From: Pelagicoccus enzymogenes
Lineage (GTDB): Bacteria > Verrucomicrobiota > Verrucomicrobiia > Opitutales > Opitutaceae
Reading direction: 5' to 3'
Assembly: GCF_014803405.1 (NCBI RefSeq)
Contig: NZ_JACYFG010000006.1
Span: 813,501-877,500 of the forward strand
DNA length: 64,000 bases
Shown here one piece after another: positions 1 to 9,179 of this stretch (position 1 is the stretch's first letter; each line of letters begins with the position of its first letter). A program made the position numbers and the translations under genes. A model generated the notes under the pieces. The model was not told where the DNA came from and did no database searches. It worked only from the letters and a program-made list of their open reading frames with translations.

Positions 1-594
1 AGGAGGCTTGATACGCGGATTGGCCCGCTTGCCTTCGAGCGATTCGATGAGACCGGTTTCTTCGCCGCAAATATAGGCGGCCGCTCCGCGGTGCACTACG
101 ATATCGCAGCTGTATCCAGATCCGCATACATTGTCGCCTACAAACCCTTTTTCCTTCGCCTCTAGAATGGCCTGGTCCAAGATCTTCGCCCCGTAAGGCA
201 TCTCTTCGCGAATATAGATAAAGGCCTTGGCGACATTATTGGCGAAACAGGAAATCATCATGCCCTCGATCAGCTGATGCGGATCCTTGTGCACGATCTG
301 GCGATCCTTGAAAGTGCCGGGCTCAGACTCGTCGCAATTGCAGATCAAGTAGATCGGCTTACCGGACTTGCGGTCCACGAAGCTCCACTTGAGCCCACAA
401 GGGAAACCGGCTCCGCCACGACCGCGCAAGGTCGACGCTTTCACTTCGTCGATAATCGCCTGTGGCTCCATGGTGACCGCCTTCTTGAGCATGTCGTAAC
501 CGCCGTGCTCCAAGTAGCTGTCGATGTGAGGAGTATAACCTGGCTCGTCGGCGTACTTAAGGACGAGGCGCTGTTCTTTTGGATGTATTGCCAT
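1..594 (-). CDS. nuoF: NADH-quinone oxidoreductase subunit F, C-terminus cut by window edge
   Basis: This subunit of respiratory complex I binds NADH and FMN and starts electron transfer in the peripheral arm on the cytoplasmic side. Only the first 198 codons lie in the window; the reading frame runs off the left edge. The visible part carries the glycine-rich NADH/FMN motif [13 protein letters not shown], the segment [12 protein letters not shown] and the segment [19 protein letters not shown], all hallmarks of NuoF/HoxF. The C-terminal 4Fe-4S domain is outside the window. The ATG at 594 lies 5 bp after the nuoE stop, so the two are cotranscribed and probably translationally coupled. The identification is secure. 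Confidence 0.95.
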   Translation of the reverse strand, partial: MAIHPKEQRLVLKYADEPGYTPHIDSYLEHGGYDMLKKAVTMEPQAIIDEVKASTLRGRGGAGFPCGLKWSFVDRKSGKPIYLICNCDESEPGTFKDRQIVHKDPHQLIEGMMISCFANNVAKAFIYIREEMPYGAKILDQAILEAKEKGFVGDNVCGSGYSCDIVVHRGAAAYICGEETGLIESLEGKRANPRIKPP

Positions 595-599
595 CTTAA

Positions 600-1082
600 C
601 TACGCTTTCGCCTCCGCTTTGATCTTGTCGCAAATTTCCTTGGCCTTTTCGACCGTGAGGTTCTCGTGCAGGTCTTCGTCGACCAACATCACCGGGGCGC
701 TGCCGCAGCTGGCGAGACATTCCGCGAACTCGACCGTCACCTCTCCGTCTGGAGAAACCTGATTCAGCTCGGCCTCGAACTCGGAAAGCATCTTGTCGCA
801 GACTTTAGCGCCTCCAGCCATCGCGCAAGACAAGGTGCGGCAGACGCGAATGTGGCGCTTGCCGATTTTGTGCTGGCGGAAGAACGGGTAGAAGGTGACC
901 ACCGATAGAACGTTGATCGGAGCGATACCGAGCTTCTCGGCCACCCATTCCGCGGCTTCGTTAGAGATATACCCCTGATCCTGCTGGATCGCGTGCAACA
1001 AGGGCATGACCGCGCTCTGCGCCTCCGGATACTTCGGAATGGCAGCTTCGATCTCAGCTAGCGTCTCTGGCTTTAAGTCCAT
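600..1082 (-). CDS. nuoE: NADH-quinone oxidoreductase subunit E
   Basis: This is the thioredoxin-like [2Fe-2S] subunit of complex I that sits beside NuoF. The 160-residue protein has the helical N-terminal segment and then the four cluster ligands as Cys81-x4-Cys86 and Cys122-x3-Cys126 (VCRTLSC and ECLASCG). The length is normal for the family. It lies between nuoD (99 bp upstream) and nuoF (5 bp downstream) on the minus strand. The larger gap before nuoE holds a small AT-rich inverted repeat (described separately). Confidence 0.96.
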   Translation of the reverse strand: MDLKPETLAEIEAAIPKYPEAQSAVMPLLHAIQQDQGYISNEAAEWVAEKLGIAPINVLSVVTFYPFFRQHKIGKRHIRVCRTLSCAMAGGAKVCDKMLSEFEAELNQVSPDGEVTVEFAECLASCGSAPVMLVDEDLHENLTVEKAKEICDKIKAEAKA

Positions 1083-1181
1083 TTTATTAAATCAATTGCC
1101 TCCCACTAATCTCACAAATCTTCACGAATCATTTTCGTATTCAATTCGCGGATACTAGAGTCATTCGTGGGTAATTAAATC
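1083..1181. repeat. AT-rich spacer with inverted repeat between nuoD and nuoE
   Basis: The spacer is clearly AT-rich in a GC-rich surrounding. It contains CACGAAT at 1123-1129 and its reverse complement ATTCGTG at 1163-1169, with related CGAATTG-like words between. It could be a small mobile repeat, a transcript-processing hairpin or a weak internal regulatory element; the sequence does not decide. Confidence 0.35.
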
Positions 1182-2423
1182 CTACCTATCGCATTCCCCC
1201 ATGACGAAGTCGAAGCTGCCAAGGATGGACGGGATGTCCGAAACCATGGAGCCCACGCAAAGCTTTGGCAAAATGCTCAAATTACAGAAAGAAGGACCGC
1301 GGATCTTCAGGCGGTACGGCACGCCTCCACCCTTGGAGTGGATGAAGAACCCAAGCGCCCCCTTGGGAGCTTCCCCTTCGAAGTAAACTTCACCGGCCGG
1401 GATCTGGGGACCCTCAGTCGTAATCATGAAGTTTTGGATGAGCTCTTCCATGGAGGTGAGCGTCTTGTCCTTGTGCGGCAGGATTATCTTCTTGGCGTCT
1501 TCCGCTCGGTAGGGTCCTTCCGGCACCTGGGCGATGGCCTGGCGGATGATGCGCACGCTCTGTCGCATCTCTTCCATGCGCACGAGATAACGGTCGTAGC
1601 AGTCGCCATTTTCGCCGAGCACCACTTCGAAGTCATACTTCTCGTAGCCCGAGTAAGGAGCATCGCGACGCAGGTCTACGTCGACCCCAGAAGCGCGAGC
1701 GTTTGGCCCGGTGAGGCCGTAAGCGATGGCGTCTTCCTTGCTGATCACGCCAATGTCCGCCGTACGGTCCACGAAAACGCGGTTACGGGAAAGTAGGCTC
1801 TCCACGTCGTCGAGCAGCGGGAGGAACTGGGTACAGAAATCCAGAACCTTGTCCGTCCAGCCCGCAGGCATGTCGCGCGTAACGCCGCCGATACGGCTGT
1901 AGCTGGTGGTAAAGCGGGCTCCCGTCAGCTCTTCGAAGAGCGTGTAGAGCTTTTCACGCTCGGTGAAGGTGATCATGAACACCGTCAAAGCCCCCACGTC
2001 CATGGTGTAGGCACCCAATCCCAGCAAGTGAGCGGAGATACGGGCCATTTCGCTAGTAATCACGCGGATTGATTGGCAGCGCTCCGGCACTTCGATGCCG
2101 GTCAATTTTTCCACCGCGATAGCGTAGATGGCGTTGTTGGCCAGCGGTGCGAGGTAGTCCAGTCGGTCCGTGTAGGGCACGAACTGGTTGTAAGTCATGT
2201 TCTCCGCAATCTTCTCGTCGCCGCGGTGCAAGTATCCGAGTACCGGGTCGCACTTTTGGATGATCTCGCCGTCGAGCTCGAGGTTGAGTCGTAAAACCCC
2301 GTGCGTGGACGGGTGAGAGGGTCCCATGCTCAGCTCGAGCTTTTCAGTCTCGAACTCTTCCGAAGCTTGCGCCGCGCGGGATCCCGCGTCGGGCATGGTG
2401 TATTCTTTGGATTCGGTCGCCAT
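1182..2423 (-). CDS. nuoD: NADH-quinone oxidoreductase subunit D
   Basis: This is the 49-kDa-type subunit of complex I, which helps form the quinone pocket and descends from the large subunit of NiFe hydrogenases. The 413-residue protein contains MGPSHPSTHGVLRL near the N-terminus, DRLDYLAPLANN, the RIGGVTRDMPAGW segment and the characteristic C-terminal end FDFVMGECDR. NuoD is a separate gene here and not fused to NuoC. The start at 2423 gives a short acidic N-terminal extension before the conserved core. It lies 45 bp downstream of nuoC. Confidence 0.97.
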   Translation of the reverse strand: MATESKEYTMPDAGSRAAQASEEFETEKLELSMGPSHPSTHGVLRLNLELDGEIIQKCDPVLGYLHRGDEKIAENMTYNQFVPYTDRLDYLAPLANNAIYAIAVEKLTGIEVPERCQSIRVITSEMARISAHLLGLGAYTMDVGALTVFMITFTEREKLYTLFEELTGARFTTSYSRIGGVTRDMPAGWTDKVLDFCTQFLPLLDDVESLLSRNRVFVDRTADIGVISKEDAIAYGLTGPNARASGVDVDLRRDAPYSGYEKYDFEVVLGENGDCYDRYLVRMEEMRQSVRIIRQAIAQVPEGPYRAEDAKKIILPHKDKTLTSMEELIQNFMITTEGPQIPAGEVYFEGEAPKGALGFFIHSKGGGVPYRLKIRGPSFCNLSILPKLCVGSMVSDIPSILGSFDFVMGECDR

Positions 2424-2468
2424 TGGCTTAAATTCGTTTGGGTCGCTAGGCTGCTACAGGCGCGAGCC

Positions 2469-3089
2469 CTAGCCTTTCGGCTTTTCTTTCTTTTCGTGCC
2501 AGCTTTCGTCCTTGGCTCGTGGTTCGCGCTCCGCCTCGAAGCTGGAATTCTTGGAAACGAAAGGACCGCCCATCATGGGAGCGGGAATCGTACCCGTACC
2601 CGTCTCCTCGTTGATTTCTTCGTCCCAGAGCGGGCCGTCGTGGCCAGCCAGCGGAAAGTCCTTGCGCAGCGGATGGTACTCGTACTCGTCCCACATCAGG
2701 ATGCGGCGCAGATCAGGATGGCCCTCATATTTGATGCCAAACATGTCGTAGCTCTCACGCTCGTGCCAGTCTGCCGCCGGCCACAGGTGCGTCACCGTAG
2801 GAGCCACTGGATTTTCGCTGTCCGGACAATCCGCGGCCACTCGCACGTAGACCGCGTTGGCAGTCGACTGCAGGTGATAGACGACGGTGAAGCGCGGGCT
2901 GGCTTCTACGCCGTTGTCGATTCCCGTGGCGTCGACCAGCATGTCGTAGCCGTGGTTGTCGCGCAGTGCCTTGAGGGCATCGACGAGGGAGTCGATCGGG
3001 CAGTTGAAAGAGGGCCAATCGGCAGAATCGCGCTCTGCGACTTCGGAGTTAACTCCTTGCAGGGCGGCGAGTAGATCTTGAGCAATCAT
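2469..3089 (-). CDS. nuoC: NADH-quinone oxidoreductase subunit C
   Basis: This is the 30-kDa-type subunit of the complex I peripheral arm. The 206-residue protein shows the family signature around HERESYDMFGIKYEGHPDLR and the DEYEYHPLRKDFPL motif. The C-terminal tail of about 50 residues after the core is charged and of low complexity. It lies 12 bp downstream of nuoB and upstream of nuoD, in normal gene order. Confidence 0.96.
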   Translation of the reverse strand: MIAQDLLAALQGVNSEVAERDSADWPSFNCPIDSLVDALKALRDNHGYDMLVDATGIDNGVEASPRFTVVYHLQSTANAVYVRVAADCPDSENPVAPTVTHLWPAADWHERESYDMFGIKYEGHPDLRRILMWDEYEYHPLRKDFPLAGHDGPLWDEEINEETGTGTIPAPMMGGPFVSKNSSFEAEREPRAKDESWHEKKEKPKG

Positions 3090-3101
3090 CGTGCGAGCAG
3101 A

Positions 3102-3617
3102 TCAGGATTTTACTTTGAGGAGGTCCTTGGCCGACGTTTCCGTACGCACCTTGTCCTGCAACTTTATAAGAGCGTCGAGCAACGCCTCCGGCCGCGGCGG
3201 GCAGCCGCTCACGTAGACGTCCACCGGCACGATGCGGTCCACGCCCTGCAAAGTGGCGTAGGAGCGATACATGCCGCCCGAAGAGGCACAGGCCCCCATG
3301 GCGATCACCCACTTCGGCTCCGCCATCTGGTCGTAGATGCGACGCACGACCGGAGCCATCTTGTAAGTGACCGTTCCCGCCACGATCATCACGTCTGACT
3401 GGCGGGGAGAAAAGCGCATCACCTCAGCGCCGAAGCGCGAGATATCGAACTTCGAAGCCCCGGAGGCCATGAGCTCGATCGCGCAGCACGCCAAGCCCAT
3501 CGGCATCGGCCAGAGGGAATGAGTGCGAATCCAGTTAATAACCGCATCGGCCTTCGAGACGATCACGCCGCCCTCAACCTTGCTGTTGTAACCTATGTCT
3601 GCGTTAGAAGAGACCAT
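3102..3617 (-). CDS. nuoB: NADH-quinone oxidoreductase subunit B
   Basis: NuoB (PSST) carries the terminal 4Fe-4S cluster N2 that reduces quinone. All four ligands are visible: the tandem Cys44-Cys45 ([10 protein letters not shown]), Cys110 ([11 protein letters not shown]) and Cys139 ([13 protein letters not shown]). The 171-residue length is usual. This is the first gene of the minus-strand nuo cluster here. No nuoA-like frame is seen in the short space upstream before the tRNA gene, so nuoA must be elsewhere. A promoter for the operon is expected in about 3620-3800. Confidence 0.97.
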   Translation of the reverse strand: MVSSNADIGYNSKVEGGVIVSKADAVINWIRTHSLWPMPMGLACCAIELMASGASKFDISRFGAEVMRFSPRQSDVMIVAGTVTYKMAPVVRRIYDQMAEPKWVIAMGACASSGGMYRSYATLQGVDRIVPVDVYVSGCPPRPEALLDALIKLQDKVRTETSAKDLLKVKS

Positions 3618-3809
3618 TTTTCTCAGAAAGCTTCAAACGCCCGAACCTACGTCGCCCTAGGTAACATGCAAGCGGGATCTGCCCGAAAGCGGGGCGAATT
3701 CCCCGCGAATTTATTTTTTGAGAAAAGACATTGACCGCGGAGATACGAATCGCCTTATTTGGCCGTTCTTTTCTGGGGGCTCCAAGGAGGCCCGATGAAA
3801 ACCGACCGT

Positions 3810-3899
3810 GGAGAGATGGCTGAGTGGTCGAAGGCGCGCGCCTGGAAAGTGCGTGTACGGGTAACCGTACCGAGGGTTCGAATCCCTCTCTCTCCGCCA
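3810..3899 (+). tRNA. tRNA-Ser (anticodon GGA)
   Basis: This is a 90-nt class II tRNA with a long variable arm. The acceptor strand GGAGAGA at the 5' end pairs with TCTCTCC near the 3' end, followed by a G discriminator and an encoded CCA. The anticodon loop reads CTGGAAA, giving anticodon GGA (reads UCC/UCU). The variable arm is GTGTACGG-GTAA-CCGTAC, and the T arm carries GGTTCGAATC. Minus-strand frames across it are the usual spurious ORFs seen over Ser tRNAs. Confidence 0.96.
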
Positions 3900-3900
3900 C

Positions 3901-3918
3901 TTTTGCCCTAGGGCAAAA
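3901..3918. repeat. Perfect 18-bp palindrome right after the tRNA
   Basis: TTTTGCCCTAGGGCAAAA is its own reverse complement and starts one base after the tRNA CCA end. In RNA it would form a short GC stem flanked by A/U runs. It may help release the tRNA precursor or end transcription, but the uridine run is short. Confidence 0.5.
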
Positions 3919-3919
3919 G

Positions 3920-4636
3920 CGGCTCCGTTCGAGGGATACTCCCTTGTCTCGTCGCAGAGCTCCTCGAGTGTCGTCACTTCGCTCCTCGGTACTCTCCGTC
4001 ACTTACAACGCCCGCTCTATGCGGGCTTTTTTGTGGGCGGACCGGAGAGAGCTATTTGAACCCGAGCAGAGGGTTCGACCAAGGGAGCGCAACGACCAGA
4101 GATGGGACGCCGAAGGCGGGTCCGCAGGACTTGAGCAACGCTCAACCAATCCCTTGTCTCGTCGCACACTCCCCGTACCGAAGCCGAAGGCAGACAGTTG
4201 AGGGCCAAAGGGAGGAAACATGTCGTCACTTCGCTCCTCGACATGTATCGGATTTAGAACACACAGTGTCGAGAGATCCCAAGCCCAGACCCTTAACGTT
4301 TCGCAACCGGATTCCTTGGCAGTCATCTTCGAGCTGCAAGCGAGTCGTCTCCCAAGCGACAAGCGGTACCGCGCCCTCAGGCTGCCTCCCCCGAGCCCTC
4401 TTCGCCGCTAGGCAAATTCCGGGACAGGCATCGGTAGTGGAGCCGCCTGTTTGTATAAAAGAAATGTTATCTCCTAGCCTGCGGGGCGTTTGCGTTAAGC
4501 GAGATTTCCGACCGGTCGAAGTCACTACCTACCTCGCATCTCGAGCGGCAGGAAAACCAACCCTACCATGAAGGGCTGGGGTCCGCTCGGATCCTTAGTC
4601 CTCTTCCAGAGGAATCGAATACCCAGCTTTTCAACG
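3920..4636. other. Repeat-bearing noncoding region after tRNA-Ser
   Basis: About 0.7 kb has no convincing gene. Word A (CCCTTGTCTCGTCGCA) occurs at 3941-3956 and 4151-4166. Word B (TGTCGTCACTTCGCTCCTCG) occurs at 3969-3988 and 4221-4240, in the same A-then-B order. The second B copy is closed into a hairpin by ACATGTCG and CGACATGT. A piece resembling a tRNA T arm, GGGTTCGACC, lies near 4072-4081. Frames here are short and without codon bias. From about 4440 to 4636 the DNA probably holds the promoter and leader of the next gene. Confidence 0.5.
4009..4032 (+). terminator. Rho-independent terminator downstream of tRNA-Ser
   Basis: The stem GCCCGC/GCGGGC with a TCTAT loop is followed by six T residues. 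It is placed about 110 bp after the tRNA and reads on the plus strand. Confidence 0.75.
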
Positions 4637-5824
4637 ATGAGATCCGGTAAGCATATAACAACAACAACCCTAGTCGCCCTTTCCTTTTGGGCGGCGACGT
4701 GCTTGTCGGCAGCCGAGATGAAAGTCTTCGATTGGAATGGACCTGCAAGCGAGAGCAATCGCGGATTTCCCCATGATCAACCTCCCCTGCAAAACGGGGA
4801 TTGGGAAACTCCCATAAATTACGCCGAAGGGACCTTTCATATTCGCATCGAGATTCGCAGCCAGCCCGTTCCGCAATCAATGAAGCTCCAGTTCTGCATT
4901 TGGCAGGAAAAGGACGGAAACAAATTCGAACTGGAAACCTGCACGAAGCAGCAGCTAATTGTCGGCAGCGAAGGGGCGACCCTGATCCATTCCCAAGCGA
5001 TCGCGGACATGTGGAAAAAGGGCGGTAAACCAATCGAATGGCATAGGGCGCGTCACAGGGTGGGCGTTGCCATTAAAACCCAGGACGGAACGCCTGTTAG
5101 CGACTACCAAGGATGGAATTGGAACGGCGAAGACCCCAAAGCATGGTATCCCTTGGACTTTCGCTACACCGTGGTTGTGGTATCGAAGGATAGCGAGTTT
5201 TCGGGTTGGGAGAACTACCTTGAAAAAGGCAGCGAAGAGCCGACGGATCCTTCGGATCCTGAACCGGAACCCGTTGATCCCGAGCCAGAACCGGTTCCCG
5301 GTCCAGAACCCGAACGAGGTTTCGGCGTTCTTTCCAATGGAGGCTTCGAAAAGGGAATGGAGTCCTGGAAATTTTATACGAACGGATCGGGCAGCGCCCT
5401 GGCGACCAGCCCGGGCTACGATGGGTCGAGCAAATGCGTTTCCGTGGCGATCGATTCTTTGGGCAGCAACATTCAATTGAATCAATCCGGCCTGGAGCTG
5501 GCAGCCTACCAGGACTACCGACTCACCTTCGATGCGTATTCAAGCACCGGAAGCGACCTGCGCGTTTCTCTGGCCAAACCAGATAGCCCCTACACAGTTT
5601 ACGGGCTCAACAGAGTGACGGTGGAACTGAGCTCAAGCTGGCAATCGCACTCCATCGATTTCTCTACCATGAACTTCAATTCGAAGGTGGCCGATGGGCG
5701 CTTGTTCTTCTGGTTCGCGAACGATGCCCGGCCCGGCGACGTGTATTACATCGACAACGTGAGGTTGGTTCGCGCTGCTGAGATGTCACTCCCACTCGCG
5801 CCGAGCAATCTGATGGTGCGGTAA
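4637..5824 (+). CDS. Secreted protein with C-terminal carbohydrate-binding-like domain
   Basis: The ATG at 4637 is preferred over an in-frame ATG at 4568 because it begins a clear Sec signal peptide (basic MRSGKH, hydrophobic TTLVALSFWAATCLSA). The 395-residue protein then has an N-terminal beta-rich domain of unknown family, an acidic proline-rich linker of PEPEPVDPEPEP type around residues 205-225, and a C-terminal jelly-roll-like module starting NGGFEKGMESW. That start (NGGFE...W) and the aromatic/Asp pattern are typical of CBM4/9-like modules. It precedes a GH140-like gene on the same strand, so a role in binding plant or algal polysaccharide is likely. The exact ligand cannot be read from sequence. 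Confidence 0.7.
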   Translation: MRSGKHITTTTLVALSFWAATCLSAAEMKVFDWNGPASESNRGFPHDQPPLQNGDWETPINYAEGTFHIRIEIRSQPVPQSMKLQFCIWQEKDGNKFELETCTKQQLIVGSEGATLIHSQAIADMWKKGGKPIEWHRARHRVGVAIKTQDGTPVSDYQGWNWNGEDPKAWYPLDFRYTVVVVSKDSEFSGWENYLEKGSEEPTDPSDPEPEPVDPEPEPVPGPEPERGFGVLSNGGFEKGMESWKFYTNGSGSALATSPGYDGSSKCVSVAIDSLGSNIQLNQSGLELAAYQDYRLTFDAYSSTGSDLRVSLAKPDSPYTVYGLNRVTVELSSSWQSHSIDFSTMNFNSKVADGRLFFWFANDARPGDVYYIDNVRLVRAAEMSLPLAPSNLMVR

Positions 5825-5990
5825 GGAACTCCGTGCAAACAGACGCAATCCTCCTCGCGCTCCTCTGCCAGCAATGAGCTCACTTTAAGTCACGCTCTAG
5901 ATTTCGCCCTGCGTTACCCGCGCTATAGCTTGAGCTGGATCGGCAGCGCTTCGCTCTTGCTGGGGGCTGCGGGCGGCTTAGCTTAGCTCT

Positions 5991-7922
5991 ATGCGTTTGC
6001 CTACCCCCTTTGTGATGCTTTGCTGCGTCTGGGCGTTTGCCTGGAACGGCGTCGACCTGAAAGACGCCCGTGCGGAGACGGATAAAGTCCGCGTATGGGA
6101 GATGCAGGAAATCCTGCTGGAGGCGAAGGGCGAATACGAAAATCCGTACCTCGAGGTGTTGTGCTGGATCGATCTCCAAGGACCGGGATTCAGCAAAAGA
6201 ATCTACGGATTCTGGGATGGGGGCGCTGTCTTCAAAGTCCGCTTCGTGGCCACTGCACCGGGAAATTGGTCATGGGAAAGCGGCTCGAATCAGACTGAGG
6301 ATTCAGGCCTGAATGGCCATGGAGGCAGCCTTCAGGCAAAAGCATGGAGCGAGCGCGAAAAACGGAAGAATCCGAATCGCCGCGGTTTCGTGAAGGCGAG
6401 CGAGAACGGCCACGCCTTGGAGTACGCGGACGGGACGCCCTACTTCATGCTAGGCGATACCTGGCTGGCTGGCAGTACCTGGCGACTTCCGTTTCGCCAT
6501 GCGGCAACGAGTCCCGAGTACGTTCCCGGGCCAGGAATAGGCTTCGAGGATGCAGTGCAGTATCGCAAAGGCCAGGGCTTCAACTCCGTCAGCATGATCG
6601 CGGCCTTCCCGAACTGGGAAGCCGATCTCAACCCCAGCACCTATGCGGACGAAAACGGCATCTACGTTCGCAACGCGTGGGAGAAATTTCACTACGACGT
6701 ATCGGAAGGCCGCGGAACCGACGCTTCCGGCGGCTTGAGCTATTGGGGAACCTTCACCGCAAAAAATATGCGGGACGAACGGGGCAACCTGCCCTTCGCC
6801 TTGTCCGAGGAGCATCCGGGGGTTTCGAACTTTAACCGCTTGAATCCGCAGTTCTTTCAAAGCTTGGATCGCAAGATGGGCTACCTTTCCGAGGTCGGCT
6901 TCGTGCCACTGCTGGAAACGGTGCGGCGCGATGTGGGACCGTCGTGGAACGCCTATTTCGATTTCAACGAGACCTTTGCTCGCTATTACCAGTATCTAAT
7001 TTCTCGATACGGAGCCTACAATCTATTGTTTAGCGGCATCCATTTGGATTGGGTTCCGGAGGATTTCAGCCTGACGGCGGAGCAGTTCAACCAAGCCTTG
7101 ATCTACCACCGCGAAACCTACGGGCCGCCGCCCTTCGAACAGCTTTGCACGGCCCTGATCGACCGGGCCACCCATACTACGTTGGGACAGGGCGAGCAAG
7201 TGCCTTGGCTCGACATGCACAGCGTGGGAAACAAACCGCGGGACCATCGAGTGGGCGAAAACCTGGAGGTCCAGTTCGCCATCGAACCACCCAAGCCGAC
7301 CATCAACTTCGAGCCGTACTATACAGGATGGTTGCATGAGATCAACAAACCGGGAGGAGAGGAGCCACCTCCCAATTCCGCCCGCGACGTATACTTCTCT
7401 CGGGCCCAGATGTACGGCTCGGTATTGTCGGGTGGACTCTCAGGCCACGTGCACGGCACCGCGGCCTACGACATCACCACCACCGGAGAGCCAGCCGGAG
7501 CGCGGCCCCACATCTGGGACGCCCTTAAGTACCAATCTGCTGAATACATGGCTCCCTTGCAGGATTTCGTCCTCTCCGAAGGCAAGCGCTATCAGGAGCT
7601 AGCGCCGGCGACAACTTCCATCGAGCCGCGCAAGGCGCCAGGCGCTCCCGAGGACGGACTGGACGGTTGGTCCTACATGATGCGGACCGAGGACGCGAGC
7701 TTCGCCTTGCTGTACTTCGAGAACGAGGCAGCGAGAGCAACGCTTTCCGGCTTCGAGCCAAACGCTCGTTACCGTTGGCGTTGGTATGACCCGCGTCGTG
7801 GCCAATGGCTTGAGATGCGCGAGCTGCGGTCGAACGAGGATGGCGAAATAAAGGCGCCAACCTTCCCAGAAGGCGCAGACGTCGCCGTGGGCGACTGGGC
7901 GGCGAAGGTGCTGCTTCGCTAG
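5991..7922 (+). CDS. Secreted glycoside hydrolase, DUF5060 + DUF4038 (GH140 apiosidase-like)
   Basis: The 643-residue protein has a signal peptide, then a beta-sandwich DUF5060 domain (about residues 30-125, ending in the TAPGNWSWESGSN segment). Next comes a TIM-barrel DUF4038/apiosidase-like domain (about 140-530, with GTPYFMLGDTWLAG and INFEPYYTGW), and last a C-terminal beta domain of the 'putative collagen-binding' type (ARYRWRWYDPRRGQW). The Glu in INFEPYYTGW fits the catalytic nucleophile position of this clan. GH140 members release apiose-linked side chains of rhamnogalacturonan II. This fits the PL11 pectin lyase further along the window. Exact substrate is inferred. Confidence 0.8.
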   Translation: MRLPTPFVMLCCVWAFAWNGVDLKDARAETDKVRVWEMQEILLEAKGEYENPYLEVLCWIDLQGPGFSKRIYGFWDGGAVFKVRFVATAPGNWSWESGSNQTEDSGLNGHGGSLQAKAWSEREKRKNPNRRGFVKASENGHALEYADGTPYFMLGDTWLAGSTWRLPFRHAATSPEYVPGPGIGFEDAVQYRKGQGFNSVSMIAAFPNWEADLNPSTYADENGIYVRNAWEKFHYDVSEGRGTDASGGLSYWGTFTAKNMRDERGNLPFALSEEHPGVSNFNRLNPQFFQSLDRKMGYLSEVGFVPLLETVRRDVGPSWNAYFDFNETFARYYQYLISRYGAYNLLFSGIHLDWVPEDFSLTAEQFNQALIYHRETYGPPPFEQLCTALIDRATHTTLGQGEQVPWLDMHSVGNKPRDHRVGENLEVQFAIEPPKPTINFEPYYTGWLHEINKPGGEEPPPNSARDVYFSRAQMYGSVLSGGLSGHVHGTAAYDITTTGEPAGARPHIWDALKYQSAEYMAPLQDFVLSEGKRYQELAPATTSIEPRKAPGAPEDGLDGWSYMMRTEDASFALLYFENEAARATLSGFEPNARYRWRWYDPRRGQWLEMRELRSNEDGEIKAPTFPEGADVAVGDWAAKVLLR

Positions 7923-7948
7923 GCGGCCCAGAGCGTTACGACCTGCGC

Positions 7949-9136
7949 CTAGCGAGTCGAGAAATGCAGCTTCGCTGCGTACTTTCCATTGTGGGCGGAT
8001 GAGTCGTAGATCGTTGCGTCGATTGCGCCTAGAGGCATAAGCAGCAATCCTTTCGTAGTACCGTCTAGGATACGCTGCATAACAGGTCGCGAAAGCGTAA
8101 TATGCGTCTTGCCGCCGTCAGCTTCCGCTAGCTCGGTGTCGAAGATCATCTGCTCGTTCACCACGTTCCAGAAATCTTGTCCCTCGAGGAAGGAATGGTA
8201 GGTGACCGACGCATCGCTCCATTCACTCGGCCCACCGAAAACTTCGAAAATACGAACCTTGCCGAACTCGACTCCTAGGTCCTCTCCAAAGGCCTTGCCG
8301 TAGTCGCCGCCCTTGGAGAGCGAGCGAGTCGTGAGCTCAAGAACCCCAGGCCCTGTAGCCTCGGCTCCACGAAGCTCAGCGAGGTCCCAGCGAAGTATCG
8401 GATACTGCCCTTCGCTGACAGTGAGAATGGAAATCCCGCTTTGCTGCCAAGCGCCGAAACTGACATCCGGAAAGCGAAGGTTTAACATACCGTCTTCCGC
8501 TACGGAAAGATGATGGGCAAAAGAATCGATTGACGGAATTGGGGGATGGTAGAGCAAGGGTTCGCCGAGGTCGGGGCCCGCTTCGGCGGCTTTGACGATA
8601 TCCGCTTTGTAATAGTCGACATCCATGTGGTAGCGGTCGTACCCCCAGTCGGTCATGCACAGCTGAACGTAAAGATTGTCCCCCGGCTTCGCATCGAGGT
8701 TTTCGGTGGTAAAGCTGATGGTGCTCCATTCGCCCGCCTCTTCGATATCGTATTCACGAAGGTGTTCGTGATAGTCCAAGGTTCGCTGCGTGTTGATCAT
8801 GATATTGACCCGACGCGGCGCATGGCTGGTGCGCAGCTTCACCTCGACGCGTAGTTCGTAGGCCGGATCTTCCAGCTTTTCCATATCGACGAAACTGGAT
8901 ACGTCACGCCGGAGCACCGACCACCACACGTTGTAGGGATCGTCGGTCGCATCTACTTCAGAGCGAGCAAATCCCGAATTCGGAGTGAAGGAGATCGTCG
9001 CGAACCCATCGCCGGTGAAAGCATTCCAGCCGTCCACGTTTCCGTCATCGAAGTCGTCCAGAAACTGGCCGTTCAAGGTCGCTTGGCAAACGACGAAAAG
9101 CAGGCTTGCGCCAATAGATTTGAAAAATGGATTCAC
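7949..9136 (-). CDS. Secreted DNRLRE-type protein with N-terminal CBM-like module
   Basis: A GTG start at 9136 is chosen although the frame is open to 9340: it is preceded by AAAGGAGA about 10 bases upstream, begins a good signal peptide (NPFFKSIGASLLFVVCQATLNGQ) and avoids overlap with selO. The 395-residue protein has an N-terminal beta-sandwich module beginning DDFDDGNVDGWNAF (CBM-like) and a C-terminal domain with ILRWDLAELRG and a Tyr-His-Ser pattern typical of DNRLRE domains. This domain is common in secreted polysaccharide-binding proteins of Verrucomicrobiota and Bacteroidota. No catalytic motif is visible, so a binding or surface role is likely. Confidence 0.65.
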   Translation of the reverse strand: MNPFFKSIGASLLFVVCQATLNGQFLDDFDDGNVDGWNAFTGDGFATISFTPNSGFARSEVDATDDPYNVWWSVLRRDVSSFVDMEKLEDPAYELRVEVKLRTSHAPRRVNIMINTQRTLDYHEHLREYDIEEAGEWSTISFTTENLDAKPGDNLYVQLCMTDWGYDRYHMDVDYYKADIVKAAEAGPDLGEPLLYHPPIPSIDSFAHHLSVAEDGMLNLRFPDVSFGAWQQSGISILTVSEGQYPILRWDLAELRGAEATGPGVLELTTRSLSKGGDYGKAFGEDLGVEFGKVRIFEVFGGPSEWSDASVTYHSFLEGQDFWNVVNEQMIFDTELAEADGGKTHITLSRPVMQRILDGTTKGLLLMPLGAIDATIYDSSAHNGKYAAKLHFSTR

Positions 9137-9179
9137 GATATGAGATCTCCTTTCGGTCTTGTCTGGGAACCGTGATGCG

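Noticed and set aside
3604-4002. Minus-strand frames over the tRNA and its 3' side
   Set aside because: They read across tRNA-Ser and show the stereotyped false protein (EREGFEPSVRL-like) that such tRNAs give; no RBS or codon bias.
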